The notes below the pieces were generated by a model, which had not been told where the DNA came from, ran no database searches, and saw only the letters and a list, made by a program, of their open reading frames with translations. Source: Bacillus sp. RO3 (GTDB lineage: Bacteria; Bacillota; Bacilli; Bacillales; Bacillaceae_B). Taken from it: a DNA stretch of 62,668 nt. Where the stretch lies: contig NZ_JAAXCV010000009.1 of assembly GCF_012911895.1 (NCBI RefSeq), positions 1 to 62,668 on the forward strand. Reading direction: 5' to 3'. How positions within the stretch are numbered: the first letter of the stretch is position 1; the number at the start of each line of letters is the position of its first letter. Both the position numbers and the translations under genes were made by a program. Of this stretch, positions 8,945 through 18,366 are shown one piece after another.

Positions 8945-9613
8945 CTATGACAGACTGGTGAGAATGAATTTTGGTGCCTCTTCTTTTAAATAGGTTCTCC
9001 ATAATACTCCAGTTTCTTGATTCATTTGACCATAGTGATTTTTCAGGCGGGTTACGATCTCCGGTGATTTGACGGCGAAAGCGGGACCTAAGATCGATTG
9101 ATGAGTCACTAAAGGGACTTTCCTCACAAAGTATACCCCATTTTCATGTATTCCCATTTCTTCACAGGACAGGTTTGTTTTAACAGAGGCTTCATCACCG
9201 TTCATGACATGTTGACAGGTGAAGATTCTGCCCCCGCTCTCTGAATCGATATTCCTGACCTTGACGGGCTCCCAGGCTGCAGTCAGAATGATGGCACCGA
9301 GCAATTTGACTGACTCATGGAGCTGATGGGCCTGAAGAAACTGAAAGAACAGGGTTTGCCCCTTGATGGTCTTGTAATCAAACATGAACCATTCTTGAAA
9401 CAGGCTTTCCACTTTCTGATCGATCCGATTATCATTCTGCGGAAGAAAACGTTTTGAGAAGATCATCTTTGCCCGTACCTTTTCTCTGATATTCGTTTCT
9501 TTCAGAGCGTATTCATGGGCTTTGCTGTAGAGGTCTTTTATATGCCCCTCAGCCACTTGCTGCTTCTTCTGTCTAAATCGCTCCAGATTTAAAAGGCCTT
9601 CTTGTTCCTGCAT
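8945..9613 (-). CDS. Conserved hypothetical protein in operon with nicotinate phosphoribosyltransferase
   Basis: 222-aa soluble protein I do not recognise. The first 60 residues are charged and helical; the remainder mixes helices and strands, with no signal peptide, no membrane segment and no familiar catalytic motif. It starts 8 nt after the upstream phosphoribosyltransferase gene with AGGTGAGAGG directly before the ATG, so the two are co-translated. Context suggests a link with NAD salvage, but nothing in the sequence proves it. Confidence 0.7.
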   Translation of the reverse strand: MQEQEGLLNLERFRQKKQQVAEGHIKDLYSKAHEYALKETNIREKVRAKMIFSKRFLPQNDNRIDQKVESLFQEWFMFDYKTIKGQTLFFQFLQAHQLHESVKLLGAIILTAAWEPVKVRNIDSESGGRIFTCQHVMNGDEASVKTNLSCEEMGIHENGVYFVRKVPLVTHQSILGPAFAVKSPEIVTRLKNHYGQMNQETGVLWRTYLKEEAPKFILTSLS

Positions 9614-9621
9614 CCTCTCAC

Positions 9622-10725
9622 CTATTCGAATTCTACTTTTTCCAGCCTTGGATTGGGACGAAGCTTCCTCCCTGCCTTCGCTTCAGGAGAGCCGTCGATC
9701 ACGACGTTATCTCCCGTAAAGCCGACATGGATTTTCAGCAGGCTGCTTCCCACCCCGTACATATCGACCGGAACCTGATTTTCCTCAAACTGGCGGATAC
9801 GATCTTCATTGAATCCGCCTGACACCACAATCTTGACATGGTGGTACCCTTCTTCGTCCAGGGCCTGTCTTAATGCATGAATCAGCTGCATGTTCACTCC
9901 CCGGGGATCAAAAGTTCCAAGTACATGCTGATTACGGAGGAAGTATTTGTCGATCATCATTCGTGATGTATCTACCCTTACCCCTTTTAATTCAGTACCA
10001 AACTCACGGGCAACCTTGAGTGAGTCCGTGATGACATCATTGTTGTAGTCTACGAGGGCAATGAGTTCATCTTCAGGAAACGTGTCCTGATACGCCTTGG
10101 TCGCTTCTACGATATCCCCATTGAACAATTGGATAAGGGCGTGGGGCATGGTTCCCATCCCCTTCTTCCCCCACCATTCGTTCATGGCATGGGTGGCCTG
10201 GGCAGTGGATCCACCCATAAAGGCTGCATATCCATCCCCTGCCTGCTGGGTATAATGATCATCCCGGTCCCCCATGAAGATGACAGGCTTTTGTTTACCT
10301 GAGAGGGAGGCCGCTTTCATGACGTTATAGACACTGGTCGCCACTGATGTCCTTCTTGCGAGGATCCCGTCGATGAGTCCTTCTAAGTAGCCGAAATCCT
10401 GGTACCTGCCCTTGATGGTGAGGACGGTTTCAAATGGGGAGATTTGATCCCCGTCTTTTAAAGAGTGAATCTCAAGTTTCTCAGGGTGATCGGCAAATGT
10501 GTGCAGAAGGGCAATGACTTCATCCGTTCCACAAATGACTGCATGATTCTTTTGGAAGAATTGCATGGTGACCACAGCATCGGGTTTATGCTTTTTGGCG
10601 ATTTCCTTCGTTTTCAAAAAATAAACAGCTGAAAACCAGCCATCTTTGATTCTTTCGTCAAATTTAAATGTATGATTGGTCAATCTGTTGAGTTTTCCTT
10701 GAAGTTTCAATTCTATTTCTTTCAT
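9622..10725 (-). CDS. Nicotinate phosphoribosyltransferase (short form)
   Basis: Joins nicotinate to PRPP, the first step of the Preiss-Handler route to NAD. Motifs of the family: DGILARRTSVATSVYN (about 115-130), the helix ending THAMNEWWG, VDYNNDV, GVRVDTSRM (about 245) and the phosphate-binding VVSGGFNEDRI and GVGSSL. Length of about 367 aa corresponds to the short family, not the ~490-aa Bacillus PncB. The start is ATG at 10725 (AAGGAG 8 nt before); a GTG at 10728 directly precedes it. Monocistronic promoter not identified; the sftA terminator lies immediately upstream. Confusion with nicotinamide phosphoribosyltransferase cannot be excluded by eye. Confidence 0.85.
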   Translation of the reverse strand: MKEIELKLQGKLNRLTNHTFKFDERIKDGWFSAVYFLKTKEIAKKHKPDAVVTMQFFQKNHAVICGTDEVIALLHTFADHPEKLEIHSLKDGDQISPFETVLTIKGRYQDFGYLEGLIDGILARRTSVATSVYNVMKAASLSGKQKPVIFMGDRDDHYTQQAGDGYAAFMGGSTAQATHAMNEWWGKKGMGTMPHALIQLFNGDIVEATKAYQDTFPEDELIALVDYNNDVITDSLKVAREFGTELKGVRVDTSRMMIDKYFLRNQHVLGTFDPRGVNMQLIHALRQALDEEGYHHVKIVVSGGFNEDRIRQFEENQVPVDMYGVGSSLLKIHVGFTGDNVVIDGSPEAKAGRKLRPNPRLEKVEFE

Positions 10726-10754
10726 CACTAAAGCTCCTTATGGCTTTTCCTACA

Positions 10755-10810
10755 AAAAAATAGGTATTCTGTTTACTGGGCCCCTAAAGGACACATATAA
10801 ACAGAATACC
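10755..10810 (-). terminator. Probable terminator of sftA
   Basis: 13-bp inverted repeat (10763-10775 with 10798-10810) with a 22-nt loop, followed on the minus strand by seven T's. The long loop lowers confidence. Confidence 0.7.
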
Positions 10811-10833
10811 ATGTATTCATTGATTCTACTAGT

Positions 10834-13533
10834 CTATGCAAGGGTCTCCAATTCACTTTCGGAAATCAGGACATCCCTTGGTTTGCTGCCCCGGGACTCC
10901 GAAATGATTCCATTCCCCTCCATCATTTCCATCAATCTTGCTGCACGGTTATAGCCGATTCTGAACCTTCGCTGCAGCGCCGACGCAGAAGCCCCGCCCT
11001 GATCGACGACAAATTCACAGGCTTCCAAAAACAATTCATCTTCTTCCTCGGTCACCTGTGCTTTCTTGATCAGTTCGTCCTGCTCGAAAAGATAATCCGG
11101 ATCTCTCTGCTCTCTGACATGATTGATGATGTCATCGATTTCGTCATCGGACACGAATGTCCCCTGTAAGCGGACAGGTTTCGATGAACCATTTTCCAGG
11201 AAGAGCATATCCCCCTTACCAAGAAGGCGTTCAGCCCCGCTTCCATCGATGATCGTCCTTGAATCGACGCTTGATGAAACAGAAAAGGCCACCCGGGTCG
11301 GCACATTCGCTTTGATCAAGCCTGTAATGACATCGACAGAAGGCCTTTGAGTCGCGATGATTAAATGAATCCCGCAAGCACGTGCCTTCTGTGCAATCCG
11401 GCAAATCGCTTCTTCCACATCTGCAGGCGACATCATCATCAGGTCAGCCAGCTCATCAATGACAATGACTAAATACGGCAGCATATCGCTGTATTGTTTG
11501 TTCCGTTTCGCCAGTTCGTTAAAGCGTTTAATGTCACGTACGCCTGTATGGGCAAACAATTCGTATCTTCTCTCCATTTCCTCGACAGCCCATTTAAGTG
11601 CTGCAGTTGCAGCCTTCACATCAGTAATGACCGGACTGACGAGGTGGGGGATGCGGTTATATGGAGCAAGCTCCACCATCTTTGGATCGATGAGGAGGAG
11701 CTTTAATTCATCCGGTGACGCTTTATACAACAGACTCACGAGTATGGAGTTGATGCATACACTTTTTCCTGAACCCGTCGCACCTGCTATGAGTCCGTGG
11801 GGCATTTTGCTTAAATCCGTCACGATGGGCTGGCCGGAAATATCCAGTCCGAGAGCAGCTGTCAACGGCGAGGAAGGCTCTTGAAAAGCCGGGCTCGCAA
11901 TCACTTCACTAATGCATACCGGGCGGCTTTCCCGGTTCGGGACTTCAATTCCGATGGTATGCTTACCTGGAATGGGCGCTTCGATCCGGATATCCCTGGC
12001 GGCCAGACTGAGCTTAATGTCATCTGAGAGATTGGTGATTTTATTCACCTTCACCCCGGGCTCCGGCTGAACCTCAAATCTTGTCACCGAAGGACCCTGG
12101 GTGACATTCACTACCTTGGCCCTCACATTGAAATTATGAAGCGTCTCGTCAAGGAGCATTCTTTGTGAATCTAACCATTCCCCACTCATTTCCTTCGATA
12201 CAGGCGGCATCAAATAGTCCATTTCAGGAAAAACATAGTCCTTTGTCCGTTTGGATGAGGAACTTAATTCACTATAGCTCTTTACCGCATCTTCCCCTTG
12301 AACAGGACCAGGCTCAGATATTTTCGCTTTTTCCTGCTGAGTGATGCCTTCATCCACCTTTTCTTCAGGTACCTCCGGTTGGGCTTGTTCATTCCCTGTA
12401 CGTGTTGAAGGCTGGTGTGTGGGTTGGCTTCCCGTTTCCTTTTGTACCCGTTCACGTTTACGTGCATTCAACTGCCGCTTATCCTGATTTAGCATCAAAA
12501 CATTGAAAGGAAGATGAGATCTCGTTCGCTTTTGGGGCTCTTTCTCTTCTGAAGCAGCTTCTTCCACCACTCCCGGATTCTCTTCGACCGGAGGAGTACT
12601 CTGTACCACAGGATCCTCAATGAGATCTGTTTCAAGAGGTTCGACTTCCTCTTTCAGTTGGGAATGGATAGAAAGGTCCGCCGTTTCCGATTCAGGCTTG
12701 TTCCGCTCTCTTTCAGATGCCGAATGATGGAGCGGCTCCTCGATCTCGGATATTAGGGAGATCCGTTCATCTGATTTCCCGGGATCCTCCTCGACTCCTT
12801 CATGCTCCCCGACTTCAGTTGTCCATTCAGTCACTGTCTTCATTTCTTCCTGCTCGCGTTCTTCTTGTGATTCTACTGAAGAAGGTATCCTCCCCTCAAG
12901 GGAATCGCTTTGGTTTTTTTCGACTTTCACGGGTTCCACGATGGGTTCTTTTTCCTCAGGAATCGACTCCTCTGCAAAAGTCATCCCATTATGATCCATC
13001 ATCATTTCTGTGCTGTCTTCATCATTATGTAAAAATTTCTTTAGCTCGAATTCCACCTGATCTTCTTTTTTAACCGGACGTCCCCTGAAACCATAGATGG
13101 GCGAAGGAATCTCCGTAGGTGTAAAGGGCCTGCTGTTCCCCTTTTCCACTTTCGTCGACTTCTTTGTTTTGTCTGGAGCCGATGTTTTTTCTACGTTCCA
13201 GTTTCTACTTTCAGGAGGAGCCTGGTAGTGCTTCTTCTCCTTCTGTCCTTTAGCCGGCTCTTCCTGCTCTTGATTCCTTCTCTTTCGATTTGGCCGCTGC
13301 CCCTCCCGTTTTTCTCCATCCGATATTAGGGGGAAGCGGAAATTCCCTTTAGGATATTGATAGGTCATCCTTGCTTCTACATCACGTGAATGGCTGGGTC
13401 CTGCTATATGTTTACGTTCCGTCTTTTTATAGTCATCAAGTTTCTGCACTTCATTCTTTTCATCATGAAACTCTTCAAATTGGCCATCATCATCTGATAA
13501 TTTACCAAACATTTTTTTAATCCAACTCACCAT
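10834..13533 (-). CDS. sftA: SftA, FtsK/SpoIIIE-type DNA translocase
   Basis: Soluble septum-associated DNA pump that helps clear chromosome from the closing division septum in B. subtilis. C-terminal motor: Walker A GATGSGKSVCINS near residue 583, Walker B VIVIDELADLMM near 693, and a terminal winged-helix gamma domain (SALQRRFRIGYNRAARLM) for DNA-orienting sequences. Residues 1-400 are a charged, low-complexity linker rich in Glu, Lys and Pro, with no transmembrane helices, which separates SftA from SpoIIIE. About 900 aa. I start at the ATG at 13533; the ATG six codons earlier has no ribosome binding site. Confidence 0.95.
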   Translation of the reverse strand: MVSWIKKMFGKLSDDDGQFEEFHDEKNEVQKLDDYKKTERKHIAGPSHSRDVEARMTYQYPKGNFRFPLISDGEKREGQRPNRKRRNQEQEEPAKGQKEKKHYQAPPESRNWNVEKTSAPDKTKKSTKVEKGNSRPFTPTEIPSPIYGFRGRPVKKEDQVEFELKKFLHNDEDSTEMMMDHNGMTFAEESIPEEKEPIVEPVKVEKNQSDSLEGRIPSSVESQEEREQEEMKTVTEWTTEVGEHEGVEEDPGKSDERISLISEIEEPLHHSASERERNKPESETADLSIHSQLKEEVEPLETDLIEDPVVQSTPPVEENPGVVEEAASEEKEPQKRTRSHLPFNVLMLNQDKRQLNARKRERVQKETGSQPTHQPSTRTGNEQAQPEVPEEKVDEGITQQEKAKISEPGPVQGEDAVKSYSELSSSSKRTKDYVFPEMDYLMPPVSKEMSGEWLDSQRMLLDETLHNFNVRAKVVNVTQGPSVTRFEVQPEPGVKVNKITNLSDDIKLSLAARDIRIEAPIPGKHTIGIEVPNRESRPVCISEVIASPAFQEPSSPLTAALGLDISGQPIVTDLSKMPHGLIAGATGSGKSVCINSILVSLLYKASPDELKLLLIDPKMVELAPYNRIPHLVSPVITDVKAATAALKWAVEEMERRYELFAHTGVRDIKRFNELAKRNKQYSDMLPYLVIVIDELADLMMMSPADVEEAICRIAQKARACGIHLIIATQRPSVDVITGLIKANVPTRVAFSVSSSVDSRTIIDGSGAERLLGKGDMLFLENGSSKPVRLQGTFVSDDEIDDIINHVREQRDPDYLFEQDELIKKAQVTEEEDELFLEACEFVVDQGGASASALQRRFRIGYNRAARLMEMMEGNGIISESRGSKPRDVLISESELETLA

Positions 13534-13718
13534 TATCACTCTTTCTTTCATACTTATATCTATTCTATCAGTAATAGAGAAAAATTCGAGTCCTTTCGAT
13601 AGAATAAGAGAATTGTTAAGGGATTGTGTCGAAACAAAAATAGGTGTAAAGAGATTGTAATATGTATTGTAATGCCTCTATCTGTTCGTTGCCGTATAGG
13701 GGTGGAATTCTATAAAAC

Positions 13719-13752
13719 AAAAAATACCTGGGCCCACATGTAGGCCCAGGTA
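13719..13752. terminator. Terminator after ytpR
   Basis: 10-bp perfect stem TACCTGGGCC/GGCCCAGGTA (13725-13734 with 13743-13752), A/T-rich on both sides so usable in either direction. It follows the ytpR stop. Confidence 0.9.
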
Positions 13753-13760
13753 TAGATTTT

Positions 13761-14366
13761 TTAAGCTGTGAATGGTTGACCCACTTGGTACGTATCCTCC
13801 AGGACAAGGATTCCCTTCTCCTGTGGAGCGTCTGGAAGTGCCAATTCCTTTGCAGAGCAGATCATTCCTGATGAAGCGACTCCGCGGAGCTCTGCATCCT
13901 TGATGACCATTCCGCTTGGCATGACAGCTCCCACTTTTGCGACAACGACTTTTTGTCCTTTGTCAACATTTGGTGCACCACATACGATCTGCAGGGTTTC
14001 ATCCCCGACATCTACTGTACAGATGTTCAGCTTGTCCGCGTTGGGATGTTTTTCTTTTTCAGAAACGTATCCTACAACGAATTTAGGTGAGAAGTCCGCT
14101 TCCAATACTTCTTCAAATCCGTTTTTTTGGATGGCTTCATTGATGAGACGCAGTTTTTCATCATTCATCTCTACTGGTCCATTTTCATTGATGTCCATGT
14201 ACTTTGATGCTTGAAAAAGGTTAAATCCAAGCGTTTTCCCTGTTTTCTCGTCAAACAAACGCGCAGCATCCTCTTTTCTCTCATGCTGTACATCGCCTTC
14301 GAATCCCGGTTCCAGGGTAACGATCAGCGTATCACCAATACCTTCTAAGTTATAAAATACGTTCAT
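13761..14366 (-). CDS. ytpR: YtpR, tRNA-binding-domain protein
   Basis: 201-aa YtpR: N-terminal DUF4479-type domain, then an OB-fold EMAP/tRNA-binding domain from about residue 92 ([20 protein letters not shown], later ADLRG-like [14 protein letters not shown]). The domain is the one fused to bacterial PheT. Freestanding function is unknown. The start ATG overlaps the ytpQ stop, so translation is coupled. Confidence 0.93.
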   Translation of the reverse strand: MNVFYNLEGIGDTLIVTLEPGFEGDVQHERKEDAARLFDEKTGKTLGFNLFQASKYMDINENGPVEMNDEKLRLINEAIQKNGFEEVLEADFSPKFVVGYVSEKEKHPNADKLNICTVDVGDETLQIVCGAPNVDKGQKVVVAKVGAVMPSGMVIKDAELRGVASSGMICSAKELALPDAPQEKGILVLEDTYQVGQPFTA

Positions 14367-15175
14367 TATTTCTTCTCCCTTTCCTTTTTGCGATTTTTTG
14401 CCAGAATGAAGATCGGCTCCAGTTCTCCTTCTTCATACACAAAGGACAATGCCGTAATCGGAACATTACCTGTCGTAAAGAAGCTCATGGTTAACTGGGC
14501 CAGGACGTCATATCCTGTTTCATTGCGTATATCTCCGATGACCAGCACATCCTGATGGGGGACGGATACAGTCATTTCTCCTTGAATATCCTTGCTTACC
14601 TGCTTCAGAAAAGCATCATTCAATATCCGGCTGGCATCATAGCCGTCGTTATTGTTCAAAAAATAAAAGATGTTTCCTGCCACTTCATCCTTCTTCATTT
14701 CTGTTGGTAAACTTCTGACATTGAATAAGGCGGTCTCCTTCATTTGCTCGTGAGTCCAGCCTTCCTCTTTCAGCATGTTTTCATCCAACAGCCGGTACGT
14801 TTTCCCTAAATCAACCGCATAGTAAATGCGGGTTTCGGCTGTATGGTCATCTGTAACGAGAGATACTCCGTCATTGGATTCAGTGGCAAATGAAGTGGAA
14901 CGGATGACAGGAAACACTTTTTTCTCCTTGTCTCCAAGATCCGATTGGGTGCCCATCACTTCCAATGCTTCCTCTACGTAGTAAACCACTTCATCAATAA
15001 TCGTTTTATTGTTTTCTTTCCATTTTGATACGATTGGAGGCAGCGCTACGGTTATGCCTTTTTTCGTATCGGTATTCTCTATCCTTAGTGAATCTTTGTC
15101 CCGATCATATGTAAAGGTACGATTCGGTTTTGCTAATCGTTCCTGGAGTATGCCTTTTAGCTTTTTTATGTCCAA
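14366..15175 (-). CDS. ytpQ: YtpQ, DUF1444 protein
   Basis: 269-aa DUF1444 protein. Starts [14 protein letters not shown] and ends with a basic tail [10 protein letters not shown]. The start is TTG at 15175 with AAAGGAGG seven bases before. Soluble; no catalytic motif recognised. Overlaps ytpR at its stop codon; separated from ytpP upstream by a terminator. Function unknown. Confidence 0.92.
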   Translation of the reverse strand: MDIKKLKGILQERLAKPNRTFTYDRDKDSLRIENTDTKKGITVALPPIVSKWKENNKTIIDEVVYYVEEALEVMGTQSDLGDKEKKVFPVIRSTSFATESNDGVSLVTDDHTAETRIYYAVDLGKTYRLLDENMLKEEGWTHEQMKETALFNVRSLPTEMKKDEVAGNIFYFLNNNDGYDASRILNDAFLKQVSKDIQGEMTVSVPHQDVLVIGDIRNETGYDVLAQLTMSFFTTGNVPITALSFVYEEGELEPIFILAKNRKKEREKK

Positions 15176-15305
15176 AACTGATCCTCCTTTGGTGTTGCAT
15201 TTATAATAGAAAGTATTGATCCTGAACTCTTGTTCCTGATTTCTTCACTTATAACATTTTACATCAAAATTCCCAGAATACAAAAGGAACCTCTTAAAAA
15301 TGCCC

Positions 15306-15343
15306 AAAAAGAAAAGGGATCCCGCACTGGGGTCATCCCTTTT
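15306..15343 (-). terminator. Terminator of ytpP
   Basis: AAAAGGGAT/ATCCCTTTT stem (15312-15320 with 15335-15343) followed by T's on the minus strand. It separates ytpP from ytpQR. Confidence 0.85.
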
Positions 15344-15351
15344 CCTTCTCA

Positions 15352-15669
15352 TTAAGAAGATAACGTGTTCATAAAGTTTTCAATCTCTTCTTTTGTTTTC
15401 CGGTCCTTGCTGACGAAGCGTCCCAGTTCACGTCCATCTTCATAGGCTACAAAGCTCGGAATTCCAAAGACATCCAATTCAATGCACAGATCGATGAATT
15501 GATCCCGGTCTACATAAAGGAACGTGTATTCCGAAAAGTTCTCCTCGATTTCTGGAAGGATCGGATCAATGATCCGGCAATCCGGGCACCAGTCCGCCGA
15601 AAACATAAACACATGCTTGCCCGTTTCTTTCAGCTGATGAAATTCTTCCACTGATTCAAGTTTACGCAT
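15352..15669 (-). CDS. ytpP: YtpP, thioredoxin-like protein
   Basis: 105-aa thioredoxin fold with active site WCPDC near residue 27 and cis-proline motif GIPSFV near 70. CPDC (not CGPC) suggests a reductase or isomerase-like redox role in the cytosol; there is no signal peptide. Start ATG 15669 follows GGGGGT with a 7-nt gap. Begins 1 nt after the upstream membrane-protein gene ends, so they probably share a transcript. Confidence 0.92.
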   Translation of the reverse strand: MRKLESVEEFHQLKETGKHVFMFSADWCPDCRIIDPILPEIEENFSEYTFLYVDRDQFIDLCIELDVFGIPSFVAYEDGRELGRFVSKDRKTKEEIENFMNTLSS

Positions 15670-15670
15670 A

Positions 15671-16702
15671 TTATTTACCCCCTGTGTCAATCGTCATTTG
15701 ATTAGGTTTAATCCAACCTAGTTTACGCATATATTCAGATAGTAACAGGCTGATGAACGCAGGTCCAACGATATGCAACAGCAGGATCTTCATGGTCACT
15801 TCCCAGCTGAATCCCATCGTCTTAAATGTCATGATCTGACCGACGAATCCACTTGTTCCCATTCCGGCTCCGGCTGCGTTGTTTTCCATCAACCAGATGG
15901 TCGTACCAATGGGAGCCAGAATGATTCCGGCAACTGTCGGGGGAATGAGGATGCGGGGGTTTCGGATGATATTAGGTACTTGAAGCATGGATGTGCCTAT
16001 CCCTTGTGCGATCAATCCTCCCACTTTATTTTCCCTGTAACTGATGACAGCAAAGCCTACCATTTGAGCAGCACACCCTATCGTAGCAGCGCCTGCTGCA
16101 ACCCCGTTCAATTCCAGCATAAGGGCAATGGCGGCACTTGATATGGGAGCAGTCAATGCAAGTCCCATAAGGGCGGCAACCAGCATCCCCATAATGATCG
16201 GCCGCTGCTCAGTGGCCCAGCTGATCCAGCTTCCGAACATGCTCATAAAGTCGGCAATCCCTGGTCCTATGAGGTAGGCTGTCGTGAAGCCGGCCAGGAT
16301 CGTGACAAACGGGGTGACGATGATATCCACCTTCGTCGTCTTGCTGACAAGCTTACCGATTTCAGTGGATAGGACAGCCGCTACGTAAGCACCCGCCGGT
16401 CCTCCCAAGCTCGCTCCTGCCGCTCCTGTGACAACCGCCGCAAAGAGGACAAGGGGAGGTGCCCCAAGGCCAAAGGCAATCGCCACTCCGATCGCGGGTC
16501 CCATCAGACTGATGGCAAGGCCTCCCATTTCAATGAAAAAGTTGCTGATCCCTGCACTTAAAGGAAGTTGTTCCCCGATGGTCTTAATGATCAATCCGAT
16601 GATCAACGAGCTGAACAACCCTAATGCCATATAACTCAGTGCATCTATGAAATAGATCTTGGCGGATAATGTAACGCCTTTTCTCTTTAAAAATTCTCTC
16701 AA
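15671..16702 (-). CDS. PTS EIIC-like (PTS_EIIC_2) membrane protein
   Basis: About 343 aa, nearly all hydrophobic with 8-10 predicted membrane helices. The sequence pattern ([20 protein letters not shown] near the start, [26 protein letters not shown]) is that of the putative PTS transporter subunit IIC family PF13303. No EIIA or EIIB genes are nearby, so sugar phosphotransfer is doubtful. I place the start at TTG 16702, 11 nt after AAAGGAGAGA, because the upstream 18 codons (to 16756) look non-native; an alternative start cannot be excluded. Followed by ytpP. Confidence 0.8.
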   Translation of the reverse strand: MREFLKRKGVTLSAKIYFIDALSYMALGLFSSLIIGLIIKTIGEQLPLSAGISNFFIEMGGLAISLMGPAIGVAIAFGLGAPPLVLFAAVVTGAAGASLGGPAGAYVAAVLSTEIGKLVSKTTKVDIIVTPFVTILAGFTTAYLIGPGIADFMSMFGSWISWATEQRPIIMGMLVAALMGLALTAPISSAAIALMLELNGVAAGAATIGCAAQMVGFAVISYRENKVGGLIAQGIGTSMLQVPNIIRNPRILIPPTVAGIILAPIGTTIWLMENNAAGAGMGTSGFVGQIMTFKTMGFSWEVTMKILLLHIVGPAFISLLLSEYMRKLGWIKPNQMTIDTGGK

Positions 16703-16983
16703 TTCGATTCTCTCTCCTTTGTAAACCGGTTTCCTTTTACTAGTGTAAAGACACATGTTGAATTTGTCTAGATATGAATGAGTTCAATTTCTTCATTATT
16801 AGGCATTCCCTATTTCAGCATGAAAAAAAGTCTTTTTTTTCATGGTTCCTATCTAGCCTAAAGAAGAAAGTAAAAGTTGGCTTTCGCTCCAATCACCTTT
16901 TTAAGTATGTTTCTTTAAATGAAGATCATTTTAAGACCGAATCAGACCCTTTTTTAACCTCAATACCTTTCTTGGATCACCAT

Positions 16984-17022
16984 AAAAAAAGACCGATTTT
17001 CCACCTGAGCAGAAAACCGGTC
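16984..17022 (-). terminator. Terminator of the lipoprotein gene
   Basis: Stem GACCGATTTTC with GAAAACCGGTC (one mismatch), seven T's after it on the minus strand. The 270-bp gap 16757-17027 otherwise shows only an A/T-rich hairpin (16820-16844) and no ORF. Confidence 0.85.
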
Positions 17023-17027
17023 TCCCT

Positions 17028-17531
17028 TTATTTATGTTTGACTGACGTTGCCATTTTCATCATCATTTCTGCATGATCTGCTAAGTCTTTTAACTCCGCC
17101 TGGGTGGTGACCTTCGTCCCGCCCACTCCGACCATAAGTTCGTACTTCTCCGTATCCGGCAGTTTCTTAATGGCATAGTATCCTAAGCGATCGTCCTCAT
17201 TGAATGACCCATGCTTCAAGAGGTTTTCATCGTCACTAATGGCCATTTTATATAGAAGTTCACTATCTTTATCTTCTTGTGGGTTAGTAAAAAGGATAAA
17301 CGTATCAGAGCTTTTCGAAATAATGATATTATTAGGGGATTCTTTCTCTATCTTGGCTCCAAATGGAAGATGAAATTGTATATTGCCAGCCTCTTCCTTG
17401 GCTTCCTCATTGGAGCTCAACGTATTCTCCACCACTTTGGCCGTCTGTTCTTTTTCTTTATCGATTGTCGTGTTGCATCCGGCTAAAATAAGCACAAGGA
17501 TAAAGAAAATGATTGAATGTATGATTTTCAT
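17028..17531 (-). CDS. Putative lipoprotein of unknown function
   Basis: 167 aa with a lipoprotein signal peptide: basic start MKIIHS, hydrophobic core, lipobox LILAGC with Cys at position 19. The mature part is acidic near the start and soluble. It contains NPQEDKDSELLYKM and a C-terminal helix rich in Met and Lys. No family recognised. Attached outside the cytoplasmic membrane if the prediction holds. Monocistronic. Confidence 0.75.
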   Translation of the reverse strand: MKIIHSIIFFILVLILAGCNTTIDKEKEQTAKVVENTLSSNEEAKEEAGNIQFHLPFGAKIEKESPNNIIISKSSDTFILFTNPQEDKDSELLYKMAISDDENLLKHGSFNEDDRLGYYAIKKLPDTEKYELMVGVGGTKVTTQAELKDLADHAEMMMKMATSVKHK

Positions 17532-17699
17532 CCTATACTTATCCTCCCTTCATGCTTAGGACCTACGCTTATAATACCCTCACATAGTACCATTGACAAC
17601 CCTTCCAATAAGAAAATATGCCTTTTTAATGGGAAAATAGGTTACTTTTAACTCCAATAGGGTATTTATGATAAAATGACTAAAAAAAGGAGGCAGAAC

Positions 17700-18149
17700 A
17701 TGATGGAATTCACCGTTTACCTGGCAGGAGAAATACATAGTTCGTGGAGGAACGACCTGAAAGAGAAAGCCGAGAATGCAAAGCTTCCCCTTACTTTCGT
17801 CGGACCCATGGAAAATCATGATCGTTCAGATTCCATCGGGGAAGAAATCCTCGGTGAACAACCGAATAAAATACTCCGGGATGAAGCCGCTTCAAGCATC
17901 AATAATCTCAGGACCGAGCTTTTGATGCAAAAGTCTGATGTAGTGATTGCGTTATTTGGGGAAACATACAAGCAATGGAATACGGCAATGGATGCAAGTT
18001 CAGCCATTGCACTTGGAAAGCCACTGATCCTCATTCGCCCCGAAGCATTGCACCATCCCCTGAAAGAACTGTCAAATAAAGCGAATGTCACCGTCACAAC
18101 CATTGATCAGGCGATTCAAACGTTATCGTATCTTTTTGAAACAGAATAA
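17700..18149 (+). CDS. ytoQ: YtoQ family protein
   Basis: 149-aa YtoQ, a small nucleoside-2-deoxyribosyltransferase-like fold. Family signatures: VYLAGEIHS at the start, FVGPMENHDRS, QKSDVVIALFGE and QWNTAMDAS. The substrate is not established. Two adjacent ATGs (17700, 17703) both follow AAGGAGG; the second gives MEFTVYL, like the B. subtilis start as I remember it. Single gene with a terminator. Confidence 0.92.
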   Translation: MMEFTVYLAGEIHSSWRNDLKEKAENAKLPLTFVGPMENHDRSDSIGEEILGEQPNKILRDEAASSINNLRTELLMQKSDVVIALFGETYKQWNTAMDASSAIALGKPLILIRPEALHHPLKELSNKANVTVTTIDQAIQTLSYLFETE

Positions 18150-18169
18150 AACGAATCTTCTATATAAAT

Positions 18170-18204
18170 AGGCCCGGAGTCCAAGTTGGATTCCGGGCCT
18201 TTCC
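18170..18204 (+). terminator. Terminator of ytoQ
   Basis: Stem AGGCCCGGA/TCCGGGCCT with inner TCC/GGA pairs, ending TTTCC; modest T-run. Confidence 0.75.
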
Positions 18205-18311
18205 ACTCTGTCTCCTCGTTCCGTTTTAAACCTTTTTTACTATTTTAAAATAACTTAATATTAGCAATCTAATGATAAATTGTGTTATTATTAACCATTT
18301 GTAAACTTTTT

Positions 18312-18340
18312 TTGACTTTATTAAACTATTAAAATATTAT
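18312..18340 (+). promoter_or_regulatory. Sigma-A-like promoter of the POT transporter gene
   Basis: TTGACT (18312-18317), 17-bp A/T-rich spacer, TATTAT (18335-18340), 27 bp before the start codon. Confidence 0.75.
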
Positions 18341-18366
18341 AGTAAAAGAATAAGGGAGGTAGAAAC

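Noticed and set aside
11459..11884. 141-codon plus-strand frame
   Set aside because: Lies antisense to the conserved motor domain of sftA; no binding site, implausible composition.
13616..13807. 63-codon minus-strand frame after ytpR
   Set aside because: Overlaps the ytpR 3' end and runs through its terminator.
15773..16141. 122-codon plus-strand frame
   Set aside because: Antisense to the EIIC-like membrane protein; low-complexity shadow.
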